Of a DNA stretch of 12,714 nt, positions 6,668-12,714 are shown one piece after another. The notes under the pieces are model-generated. The model saw only the letters and a list, made by a program, of their open reading frames with translations. It had not been told where the DNA came from and did not search any database. The first letter of the stretch is position 1, and each line of letters starts with the position of its first letter. The stretch comes from JAOTYV01 sp041557595 (lineage in GTDB: Bacteria; Pseudomonadota; Alphaproteobacteria; UBA8366), in contig JBFFGE010000143.1 in assembly GCA_041557595.1 (NCBI GenBank), forward strand, positions 1-12,714, written 5' to 3'. A program made the position numbers and the translations under genes.

Positions 6668-6853
6668 GATGCAGTCGTTCCTCAACGGTGGCATTGCGGT
6701 TGATGATGAATTATCGAAAAGTCTAGCAACCGAAACGCCGGCCGATCAATAGATGACAAGCGCGCGGCTTTAGGGCGGAATGGCGGTAAGGCGCGCCCGG
6801 TCTCGGCCGCCCATCAGATTCAAATTCTATCCGAATTGGGGAGGGAACGCACC
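6668..6853. promoter_or_regulatory. Divergent control region, duplicated-domain gene and NIPSNAP gene
   Basis: This 186-base gap separates two divergent genes and should contain both promoters. The middle part near 6700-6725 is AT-richer than its surroundings. An imperfect palindrome around 6821-6839 (CAAATTC / GAATTGG, 5-base spacer) abuts the ribosome-binding site of the rightward gene and could be an operator. I could not fix a convincing -35/-10 pair. Confidence 0.35.
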
Positions 6854-7180
6854 ATGATCTACGAGCTTCGCATCTACCACTGCGTGACCGGCCGGCTGCC
6901 GGCCCTGTTGAAGCGGTTTGATACCGTCACGCTGAAACTCTGGGAAAAGCACGGCATTCGCCAGGCCGGTTTCTGGACCGTCGGGATCGGTGAGTCGAAT
7001 CAGGATCTGTACTACATGCTGGCCTGGGAATCGCTGGCCGAACGGGAGGAAAAATGGGCGGGGTTCGGCAGCGATCCGGAATGGCACGAAAAACGTGCGG
7101 AGTCCGAAAAGGACGGTCCGATCGTTGCCACGCTCAGCAACCAGATTTTGCTGCCGACTAGCTTTTCTTCGGTTAAATAG
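6854..7180 (+). CDS. NIPSNAP family protein
   Basis: The 108-residue protein opens with MIYELRIYHC and continues with a helical LPALLKRFDTVTLKLWEKHGI, the typical beginning of the NIPSNAP dimeric alpha-beta-barrel fold. QAGFWTVGIGESNQDLYYML and AWESLAEREEKWAGF match the family's central strand and helix, and the length fits a single domain. Biochemical roles of bacterial NIPSNAP proteins are poorly defined; many sit beside catabolic or acyl-CoA genes. GGGAGGGAA lies about 7 bases before this ATG; an upstream in-frame ATG at 6836 would overlap that site and is rejected. The crotonase-fold gene follows on the same strand after 110 bases, separated by a hairpin. Confidence 0.85.
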   Translation: MIYELRIYHCVTGRLPALLKRFDTVTLKLWEKHGIRQAGFWTVGIGESNQDLYYMLAWESLAEREEKWAGFGSDPEWHEKRAESEKDGPIVATLSNQILLPTSFSSVK

Positions 7181-7209
7181 GTCGGACGCGGCCGGGAGGC
7201 CGAACCGAC
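7181..7209. repeat. Hairpin immediately after the NIPSNAP stop codon
   Basis: CGGCC (7189-7193) and GGCCG (7198-7202) pair around a GGGA loop, and outer arms GTCGG (7181-7185) and CCGAC (7205-7209) extend the stem across a small internal loop. It begins on the base after the TAG stop and lacks a T-run. It is likely a transcript-stabilising or partial-termination hairpin between the two cistrons. Confidence 0.45.
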
Positions 7210-7290
7210 GCCTGGAAATTGATTGCAACGGCGCGACAGCCGGGTTTGTGCGGGGGCACGGGCCGATGTCCGCAACAGGGAGAGCCGCCA

Positions 7291-8067
7291 ATGAGCGCCT
7301 ATGAACACGTTACGACAGAGATCGAAGACAGGGTCGGGATCGTCACCCTGAACCGCCCCGAAGTGCTGAACGCCATGAACAACAAGTTGAGCTCCGAACT
7401 GCATGACGCAGTGAAGCAGATGGGCGCGGACGATGCGGTCGGGTGCATCGTCATCACGGGTTCCGGCGACCGGGCGTTCACCGCCGGTGGGGATATCCAC
7501 GAACAGCGCGAGAACGACAAGAAATACAGCGAGGAAGAGCTCGACAAGAAAAGGGCGGTGTGGAGCCGCGGCAGCTATGAGGTGAGCGCCTGTCCGAAGC
7601 CGGTGATCGGCATGATGAACGGGCTCGCCTATGGCGGTGGCGCGGTGCTGGCATCGTCGCTGGACTTTCGTATCGGCTGCGAGAGGACCAAATTCCGCTT
7701 CCTGGCGGCGGCCTATGGGCGCATCAACAGCACCTGGACGCTGCCGAATCAGGTCGGCTGGCCGATCGCCAAGGAGTTGCTGTTCACGGCACGGATTGTC
7801 GAGGCCGAAGAGGCCTATCGCATCGGCTTGCTGAACCACCTGGTGCCGAGCAGCGAGTTGCGCGCCAAGACCATGGAAATCGCCACGACGATCGCCAACA
7901 ACGACACGCGGGCGGTGATGGGAATCAAGGAACTGCTGCTGCGCGATATGGGGCAGGACCTGGAAAGTCAGTGGGCCAACGAAAAGGACTACACCACGAA
8001 CGTGATGCGCGGCGCCAAGGCCGAGGACGCTTTTCCCGACTTCATCGCCCGTAAGGGCCGGTCATAG
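7291..8067 (+). CDS. Enoyl-CoA hydratase/isomerase (crotonase) family protein
   Basis: The 258-residue protein has the crotonase fold signatures: NRPEVLNAMN (21-30), the oxyanion-hole segment AFTAGGDI (62-69), NGLAYGGGAVLASSLDFRIG (110-129) and a later EAEEAYRIGLLNHLVP. Crotonases act on acyl-CoA thioesters. Aligned with rat mitochondrial hydratase, the two catalytic glutamates (144 and 164) fall on V119 and A139, so ordinary water addition to an enoyl-CoA is unlikely. Isomerase, decarboxylase, hydrolase or other crotonase chemistry is possible. GGGAGAG lies just before this ATG; the open frame extends upstream to 7219, but those codons do not look like the family. It follows the NIPSNAP gene and is convergent with the decarboxylase-like gene. 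Confidence 0.88.
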   Translation: MSAYEHVTTEIEDRVGIVTLNRPEVLNAMNNKLSSELHDAVKQMGADDAVGCIVITGSGDRAFTAGGDIHEQRENDKKYSEEELDKKRAVWSRGSYEVSACPKPVIGMMNGLAYGGGAVLASSLDFRIGCERTKFRFLAAAYGRINSTWTLPNQVGWPIAKELLFTARIVEAEEAYRIGLLNHLVPSSELRAKTMEIATTIANNDTRAVMGIKELLLRDMGQDLESQWANEKDYTTNVMRGAKAEDAFPDFIARKGRS

Positions 8068-8087
8068 GAGCGGTTTAACGGCGCAAT

Positions 8088-8115
8088 TCCGGACGGCGCA
8101 GCGCGCCGATCCGGA
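8088..8115. terminator. Possible bidirectional terminator hairpin between convergent genes
   Basis: TCCGGACGGCGC (8088-8099) pairs with GCGCCG (8103-8108) and TCCGGA (8110-8115), with one bulged A at 8109 and a 3-base loop. The 12-pair GC-rich stem lies between two convergent stop codons. There is no clear T-run, so termination is inferred from position. Confidence 0.45.
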
Positions 8116-8138
8116 GTGCACTTGCCAAATTTGCGGCT

Positions 8139-8447
8139 TTAGTCGTCTTCGAAGATTTCCAGCGCGACGCGGCCGGCGTTCACGGCGGTCGGCCAGCCGG
8201 CATAGAAGGCGAGGTGCGTAATCATGCCGCGCAGTTCGTCCTGGGTGACGCCGTTGTCGAGCGCGCGCTTCATGTGGCCGCGCAACTCGTCGGTGCGGTA
8301 GAGCGCGGTCAGCACCGCGACGGTGATCAGGCTGCGGTCGCGTTTGGTCAGTTCCGGCTGTTCCCAGACATCGCCGAACAGGACTTCGTCGCGCAGTTTG
8401 CCGAGTTGCGGAACGAGTTCGTAAGCGGTTTTCTTTGAGGACGCCAT
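8139..8447 (-). CDS. Carboxymuconolactone decarboxylase family protein
   Basis: The 102-residue protein is one CMD domain. LTKRDRSLITVAVLTALYRT (33-52), ELRGHMKRALDNGVTQDEL (54-72) and HLAFYAGWPTAVNA (78-91) follow the family's helices. The length is slightly under that of PcaC, and the CxxC pair of peroxidase-type AhpD members is absent, so it belongs with the gamma-carboxymuconolactone-decarboxylase branch. A true protocatechuate-pathway role is not supported, because no other pca genes are visible. AGGAGA sits 8 bases before the ATG, an excellent ribosome-binding site. It lies downstream of ruvX on the same strand after a 121-base gap, and could have its own promoter there. Confidence 0.88.
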   Translation of the reverse strand: MASSKKTAYELVPQLGKLRDEVLFGDVWEQPELTKRDRSLITVAVLTALYRTDELRGHMKRALDNGVTQDELRGMITHLAFYAGWPTAVNAGRVALEIFEDD

Positions 8448-8568
8448 GTGTCGGTCTCCTAGGTTGTAATCGCCGCGCTTCCGGCGGCGTGTGGATCGAA
8501 GGGGTTCCCGGATAGCTTACGACAAAACTGTGATGCGCATGCAAGAGCGACACTCAAAGCAAACACGA

Positions 8569-9084
8569 TCACCGCCGATGGGCGAGGGCGTCGAGCGCGC
8601 CCTGCAGGATATAGGCGGCGGCCATCTGGTCGACCACCTTGCCGCGTTTCCTGCGGCTCATATCGGCCTCGTCGATCAGCACCCGCTCGACCGCGGCGGT
8701 CGACAGTCGCTCGTCCCAGAAGGCGATCGGGAGGTCGGTTTTTTCGAGCAGGTTGGCGGCAAATTGCCGGGTCGACTGGCAGCGCGGCCCCTCGCTGCCG
8801 TCCATGTTGACGGGCAGGCCGATCACCAGCCCGCCGACTTGGCGTTCCGCGACTATCCGGAGCAGGGTCTCCGCGTCCTTGGTGAATTTGGTGCGGCGGA
8901 TCGTGTCGATCGGACTCGCCACCATCAACCCGGGATCGGACAACGCGAGTCCGATGGTCTTCGACCCCAGATCGAGCCCGAGCAGCCGCGTGCCGCGCGG
9001 CAGCGCCGCCGCCAGTTCATCCAGGGTGCAAAGCGTCATTCGGTTCGCGTCCGATGCTGATTTCGAAGCGTCTTTTTGAGGCAT
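8569..9084 (-). CDS. ruvX: RuvX/YqgF family Holliday-junction-resolvase-like nuclease
   Basis: The 171-residue product has the RNase H-like fold of RuvX/YqgF, a widely conserved nuclease linked to pre-16S rRNA 5'-end processing and described as a putative Holliday junction resolvase. Visible motifs are LLGLDLGSKTIGLALSD (34-50, metal ligand D38), VIGLPVNMDGSEGP (87-100), FWDERLSTAAVE (122-133) and VDQMAAAYIL (151-160) with the last acidic residue D152. I chose the ATG at 9084, preceded by GAGGGG although only 3 bases away. Alternatives are a GTG at 9102 and an ATG at 9039; the residues before the second are not conserved in the family. It diverges from gatC, a commonly seen neighbourhood in alphaproteobacteria as far as I recall. 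Confidence 0.9.
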   Translation of the reverse strand: MPQKDASKSASDANRMTLCTLDELAAALPRGTRLLGLDLGSKTIGLALSDPGLMVASPIDTIRRTKFTKDAETLLRIVAERQVGGLVIGLPVNMDGSEGPRCQSTRQFAANLLEKTDLPIAFWDERLSTAAVERVLIDEADMSRRKRGKVVDQMAAAYILQGALDALAHRR

Positions 9085-9116
9085 TGTCCCCTCGCAGTCC
9101 ACGCTTTTCCAGCCGC

Positions 9117-9145
9117 TTGCGGCGGTTAGACCCCGGTGCTAGCTT
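9117..9145 (+). promoter_or_regulatory. Candidate sigma-70 promoter for gatC
   Basis: TTGCGG (9117-9122) and TAGCTT (9140-9145) are separated by exactly 17 bases, and CTTG before the -35 and GC before the -10 fit alphaproteobacterial housekeeping promoters. Transcription would start near 9152, about 38 bases before the gatC ATG. The -10 match is only partial. Confidence 0.5.
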
Positions 9146-9189
9146 CCGCCCAATCATTCGCGCCAAATTGGGATGGGGAAATCGGCACG

Positions 9190-9477
9190 ATGGCAATCGA
9201 TGAGGCGACGGTCGCCAAAATCGCAACCCTGGCGCGTATCAAGGTGCCGGAGGAAGACCGGGCGGCACTGGCCGCCGAACTTTCGAATATTCTCGGCTGG
9301 ATCGAGCAACTCGGCGAGGTCGATACGGACGGCGTGCCGCCGATGACGTCGGTGGTCGAGGCGGATCTTCCCAAGCGGCCCGACAAGGTGACCGATGGCG
9401 GCTACCCGGACAAGGTGACGGGCAACGCGCCGGCCGCGGAAAAGGGCTATTTCACCGTACCCAAAGTGGTCGAATGA
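9190..9477 (+). CDS. gatC: Asp-tRNA(Asn)/Glu-tRNA(Gln) amidotransferase subunit C
   Basis: GatC is the small subunit that wraps around GatA and GatB and stabilises the amidotransferase. The 95-residue product has the family's length and pattern: an N-terminal VAKIATLARIKVPEEDR, a helix with LSNILGWIEQLGEVDTDGV, then PMTSVVEADLP and a C-terminal segment ending GYFTVPKVVE. GGGGAAA lies about 9 bases before the ATG. An in-frame start at 9136 would add residues atypical of GatC. Its stop overlaps the gatA start in an ATGA, so the two are translationally coupled. Confidence 0.95.
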   Translation: MAIDEATVAKIATLARIKVPEEDRAALAAELSNILGWIEQLGEVDTDGVPPMTSVVEADLPKRPDKVTDGGYPDKVTGNAPAAEKGYFTVPKVVE

Positions 9478-10955
9478 TGGCGGGGCTGCTCGATCTCACG
9501 CTGGCGCAGGCGCGCGACGCGATCCGCAAGGGCGATACGTCGCCGCGCGACCTGACGGAAGCCTATATCGCGGCGGTGGAAGCGGCGCTTCCGCTCAACG
9601 CCTTCATCACCGAGACGCCGGAAAAGGCGCTGGCGATGGCGGATGCCGCGGCGGATCGCCTCGCCATGGGCGACGGCGGCGCGATGGCCGGCATTCCCAT
9701 CGGGGTGAAGGATCTGTTCTGCACCGAGGGTGTGCTGTCCACCGCCGGCAGTCATATTCTCGACGGATTCGTCCCCGCCTATACGTCGACGGTGGTGGCT
9801 CAACTGTTCGATGCGGGCGCGGTGATGCTGGGCAAGCTCAACATGGACGAATTCGCCATGGGGTCCGCCAATATGAACAGCTATTACGGGCCGGTGGAAA
9901 ATCCCTGGAAAGCGGCGGGCGCGCCGGACAGGAAACTGGTTCCGGGCGGATCCTCGGGCGGGTCGGCCGCCGTGGTGGCTGCCCATGCGGCGTTGGCGGC
10001 GACCGGAACGGATACCGGCGGATCGATTCGCCAACCGGCGGCCTTCACCGGGATCGTCGGCATGAAACCGACCTATGGGCGTTGTTCGCGTTGGGGCATC
10101 GTCGCCTTTGCGTCGTCGCTCGATCAGGCCGGACCGATGACGCGCACCGTTCGCGATGCGGCGATCATGCTCGGCGCGATGGCCGGATACGACCCCAAGG
10201 ATTCGACCAGCGTCGATTTGCCGGTGCCGGACTATGAGGCGTCGCTTGGCGGCGGCGTGAAGGGAATGACCATCGGCGTGCCGAAGGAGTACCGTCTGGA
10301 CGGCATGCCCGATGAGATCGAGACGCTCTGGAAGCAGGGCATCGATTGGCTGAAGGCGGCGGGTGCGGAGATCGTCGATATCAGCCTGCCGCATACCAAA
10401 TACGCGCTGCCGACCTACTACATCGTTGCGCCGGCGGAGGCGTCGTCCAATCTGGCGCGCTATGACGGGGTGCGCTTCGGGCTGCGGGTCGAGGGCGACA
10501 GTATTCAGGAGATGTACGAGAATACGCGGGCCGAAGGTTTCGGCGCCGAGGTCAAGCGGCGGGTGATGATCGGCACCTATGTGCTGTCCGCCGGGTATTA
10601 CGACGCCTATTATCTCCAGGCGCAGCGGGTCCGGACTCGCATCGCCGAGGATTTTCGAGCGGCGTGGACGTCGGTCGATGCGATCCTGACGCCGACCGCG
10701 CCGAGCGCCGCCTTCGCGCAAGGCGAAAAAATGGACGATCCGATCGCGATGTACCTCAACGACGTCTTTACCGTTCCGGCGAGCCTGACGGGACTGCCGG
10801 CGATTTCCGTGCCGGCGGGACTATCGGCGGAAGGCCTGCCGCTGGGCTTGCAATTGATCGGCAAACCCTTCGACGAAGCGACCGTGTTTCAGGTTGCCCG
10901 GGTATTGGAAGACTCCGCTGGTTTCACGGCGAAACCGGCATTTATTGCGGGATAG
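9474..10955 (+). CDS. gatA: Asp-tRNA(Asn)/Glu-tRNA(Gln) amidotransferase subunit A
   Basis: GatA is the glutaminase that releases ammonia for amidation of Glu-tRNA(Gln) or Asp-tRNA(Asn). The 493-residue product is full length for the family. The amidase-signature triad is complete: K79 in GVKDLFCTEG, S160 in PGGSSGGSAA and nucleophile S184 in TDTGGSIRQPA. MDEFAMGSANMNS (124-136) and GMKPTYGRCSRWG further on are typical of bacterial GatA. Translation begins within the gatC stop codon; a second ATG directly follows, so the first residue could be either Met. A HAD hydrolase gene follows after 6 bases. Confidence 0.97.
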   Translation: MMAGLLDLTLAQARDAIRKGDTSPRDLTEAYIAAVEAALPLNAFITETPEKALAMADAAADRLAMGDGGAMAGIPIGVKDLFCTEGVLSTAGSHILDGFVPAYTSTVVAQLFDAGAVMLGKLNMDEFAMGSANMNSYYGPVENPWKAAGAPDRKLVPGGSSGGSAAVVAAHAALAATGTDTGGSIRQPAAFTGIVGMKPTYGRCSRWGIVAFASSLDQAGPMTRTVRDAAIMLGAMAGYDPKDSTSVDLPVPDYEASLGGGVKGMTIGVPKEYRLDGMPDEIETLWKQGIDWLKAAGAEIVDISLPHTKYALPTYYIVAPAEASSNLARYDGVRFGLRVEGDSIQEMYENTRAEGFGAEVKRRVMIGTYVLSAGYYDAYYLQAQRVRTRIAEDFRAAWTSVDAILTPTAPSAAFAQGEKMDDPIAMYLNDVFTVPASLTGLPAISVPAGLSAEGLPLGLQLIGKPFDEATVFQVARVLEDSAGFTAKPAFIAG

Positions 10956-10961
10956 GGTGCA

Positions 10962-11678
10962 ATGAGTATCGACAGGGTTGCGACGCTCGTCTTCGATGTG
11001 TTCGGCACGGTGGTCGATTGGCGCGGCAGTATCATCGCCGATCTGTCCCGATGGGGCGAGGAGCGGGGCATCGAGGTCGATTGGGTTGCCTTCGTCGACG
11101 AATGGAAGACCGCGTACCGTCCCGGCATGGATGCGGTGAATTCCGGCGCCCGCCCCTGGATGACGGTGGGTCAGATCTACCGGGAGAAATTGGACGAGAT
11201 GTTGCCGCGATACGGCCTCGGCGAGCTTCCGGATTTGGAGCAACGGTTCATCAGGACGACATGGTACCGGTTGCAGCCATGGTCCGATTCCGTTGCCGGT
11301 CTCGAGCGGTTGTCCAAGCGTTTTTCCTTATGCACCTTGTCGAATTCGGATTTCTTCGGCATGGCGGTGATGTCCAAGCGCGCGAAACTTCCGTGGGATT
11401 GCATTTTGACGGCCGAGAATGCGAAGCGGTTCAAACCCGATCCGGCGATGTACGATATGGCGATCGAATTGCTGTCGCGGGGCGACCCGGGGCGCCTGAT
11501 GATGGTCGCGGCCCACAATTACGATCTACTGCATGCGAAGTCCCATGGAATGCAGACTGCTTTCGTTCGCAGGCCGACCGAATACGGCCCGCAGCAGAAA
11601 ACCGATTTGGAGGCGGAAGCGGCGTGGGAATTGACCGCATCCTCGATCGAGGATCTGGCGAAACTATTGGGATGCTGA
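10962..11678 (+). CDS. Haloacid dehalogenase type II (HAD) hydrolase
   Basis: The 238-residue protein belongs to the HAD superfamily, close to L-2-haloacid dehalogenases. Motif I is VFDVFGTVVDW with nucleophile D12, motif II is LCTLSNSD (123-130), motif III is K158 in KRFKPDP, and motif IV covers AAHNYDLLHA (183-192) with D188. In L-DEX-type dehalogenases the position before this Asp by three is Asn; here it is H185, and N186 lies next to it, so halogenated-acid activity is not assured and phosphatase or another hydrolase role is possible. A cap domain occupies roughly 20-105. The gene lies 6 bases after gatA and 10 bases before gatB, strongly suggesting one transcript, though no functional link with tRNA amidation is obvious. 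Confidence 0.88.
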   Translation: MSIDRVATLVFDVFGTVVDWRGSIIADLSRWGEERGIEVDWVAFVDEWKTAYRPGMDAVNSGARPWMTVGQIYREKLDEMLPRYGLGELPDLEQRFIRTTWYRLQPWSDSVAGLERLSKRFSLCTLSNSDFFGMAVMSKRAKLPWDCILTAENAKRFKPDPAMYDMAIELLSRGDPGRLMMVAAHNYDLLHAKSHGMQTAFVRRPTEYGPQQKTDLEAEAAWELTASSIEDLAKLLGC

Positions 11679-11688
11679 CGAGGGCGCG

Positions 11689-12714
11689 ATGTCCGATCTG
11701 ATAAAAGGCAAGACCGGCGAATGGGAAGTGGTGATCGGGTTGGAGATTCATGCCCAGGTCATCGCCAAATCGAAACTCTTTTCCGGCGCGTCGACCGAAT
11801 TCGGCGCCGAGCCGAATGCGCAAGTCAGTCTGGTCGACGCGGGCATGCCGGGGATGCTGCCGGTGGTGAACGAGGAGAGCGTGCGTCAGGCGGTGCGCAC
11901 CGGGCTGGCGCTCAACGCGCAGATCAACCTGCATTCGGTGTTCGCGCGGAAGAATTATTTCTATGCCGATATGCCGCAGGGATACCAGATCTCGCAATAC
12001 GAGCTGCCGGTGGTGGGCGAGGGGGCGATCGAAATCGATCTGCCCGACGGCGGAACCAAGAGCATCAGCATCGAACGCCTCCATCTCGAACAGGATGCGG
12101 GAAAATCGATCCACGATCAGCATCCGTCGCAATCCTTTATCGACCTGAACCGATCCGGCGTGACGCTGATGGAAATCGTCTCCAAACCGGATATGCGGTC
12201 GGCGGACGAGGCCACGGCCTATGTCACGAAAATCCGCTCGATCCTGCGGTATATCGGTGCCTGCGACGGCAACATGCAGGAAGGGTCGATGCGCGCCGAC
12301 GCCAATGTATCGGTCCGGCGTCCGGGCGATGCGCTGGGCACGCGGTGCGAGATCAAGAACCTGAACTCGATCCGTTTCCTTAAAGCGGCAATCGATTACG
12401 AAGCGGCGCGCCAGGTGGAGATCCTCGAGGAGGGCGGCGAAATCGAACAGGAAACGCGCCTATTCGATTCCAATCGGGGCGTTACCCGGTCGATGCGCAG
12501 CAAGGAAGACGCGCATGACTACCGCTATTTCCCCGATCCGGATCTGCTGCCGCTCGACCTGCAGCAGGATTTCGTCGAGGCGCTGAAGCAGACTTTGCCG
12601 GAACTGCCCGATGAGAAGAAGGCGCGTTTGATTTCGGAATACGGCCTGTCCGCCTATGACGCGACCGTGCTGGTGGCGGAACGGGAGACCGCGGATTTCT
12701 TCGAGGCGGCGGCC
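11689..12714 (+). CDS. gatB: Asp-tRNA(Asn)/Glu-tRNA(Gln) amidotransferase subunit B, 3' end missing
   Basis: GatB binds the misacylated tRNA, activates its carboxyl side chain with ATP and receives ammonia from GatA. The window holds the first 342 codons with no stop; the whole protein should be about 480 residues, so the C-terminal tRNA-binding tail lies beyond the right edge. Motifs seen are VVIGLEIHAQ (14-23, metal-site region), RKNYFYADMPQGYQISQYE (87-105), LMEIVSKPDMRSADEA, ADANVSVRRPG and SKEDAHDYRYFPDPDLLPL. GAGG lies 5 bases before the ATG. It completes gatC-gatA-HAD-gatB. Confidence 0.97.
   Translation, partial: MSDLIKGKTGEWEVVIGLEIHAQVIAKSKLFSGASTEFGAEPNAQVSLVDAGMPGMLPVVNEESVRQAVRTGLALNAQINLHSVFARKNYFYADMPQGYQISQYELPVVGEGAIEIDLPDGGTKSISIERLHLEQDAGKSIHDQHPSQSFIDLNRSGVTLMEIVSKPDMRSADEATAYVTKIRSILRYIGACDGNMQEGSMRADANVSVRRPGDALGTRCEIKNLNSIRFLKAAIDYEAARQVEILEEGGEIEQETRLFDSNRGVTRSMRSKEDAHDYRYFPDPDLLPLDLQQDFVEALKQTLPELPDEKKARLISEYGLSAYDATVLVAERETADFFEAAA

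Noticed and set aside
8471..8489. Short GC-rich stem in the leader of the CMD-family gene
   Set aside because: Only about six pairs in very GC-rich DNA; chance is a sufficient explanation.
9447..10721. 424-codon minus-strand frame opposite gatA
   Set aside because: Low-complexity Arg/His-rich antisense frame over a fully motif-supported gatA.
1..12714. CRISPR arrays, insertion sequences, integrases, tRNA or rRNA genes
   Set aside because: No regularly spaced repeats, transposase or integrase motifs, or tRNA T-loop/acceptor patterns were found on either strand.

Overview
The window looks like a piece of a GC-rich alphaproteobacterial chromosome, probably Rhodospirillales-like. This rests on codon usage, protein style and the gatC-gatA core-gene arrangement; no rRNA or tRNA is present to confirm it. 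Assignments come from reading motifs by eye. No database search was possible.

Layout. Positions 1-697 hold no convincing gene: an intrinsic terminator for a transcript that starts left of the window, then a stretch that becomes AT-rich. Next is a degenerate staphylococcal-nuclease-like putative lipoprotein (863-1381). A minus-strand TauD-type Fe(II)/2-oxoglutarate dioxygenase (1583-2434) diverges from a plus-strand cluster: an MBL-fold hydrolase (2565-3305), a glyceraldehyde-3-phosphate dehydrogenase of the ArsJ-associated type (3370-4455) and the MFS permease ArsJ (4582-5829). The last two form the known arsenate-resistance pair: GAPDH makes 1-arseno-3-phosphoglycerate and ArsJ exports it. 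No arsR regulator lies in the window. Two elaborate bulged inverted repeats fill the GAPDH-arsJ gap.

Convergent with arsJ is an unrecognised protein built of two tandem copies of one ~120-residue domain (5840-6667, minus). Diverging from it are a NIPSNAP-family protein (6854-7180) and a crotonase-fold protein lacking both hydratase glutamates (7291-8067). A small carboxymuconolactone-decarboxylase-family protein (8139-8447) and the RuvX/YqgF nuclease (8569-9084) lie on the minus strand.

The right end is core: gatC, gatA and gatB (cut by the window edge) encode the GatCAB amidotransferase that makes Asn-tRNA and/or Gln-tRNA by transamidation. A HAD type II hydrolase gene sits between gatA and gatB with very short gaps on either side, so all four are probably one transcript. 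A plausible promoter precedes gatC.

The most interesting parts are the arsenate-export module with its extra MBL gene and structured intergenic DNA, and the tandem-duplicated unknown protein.
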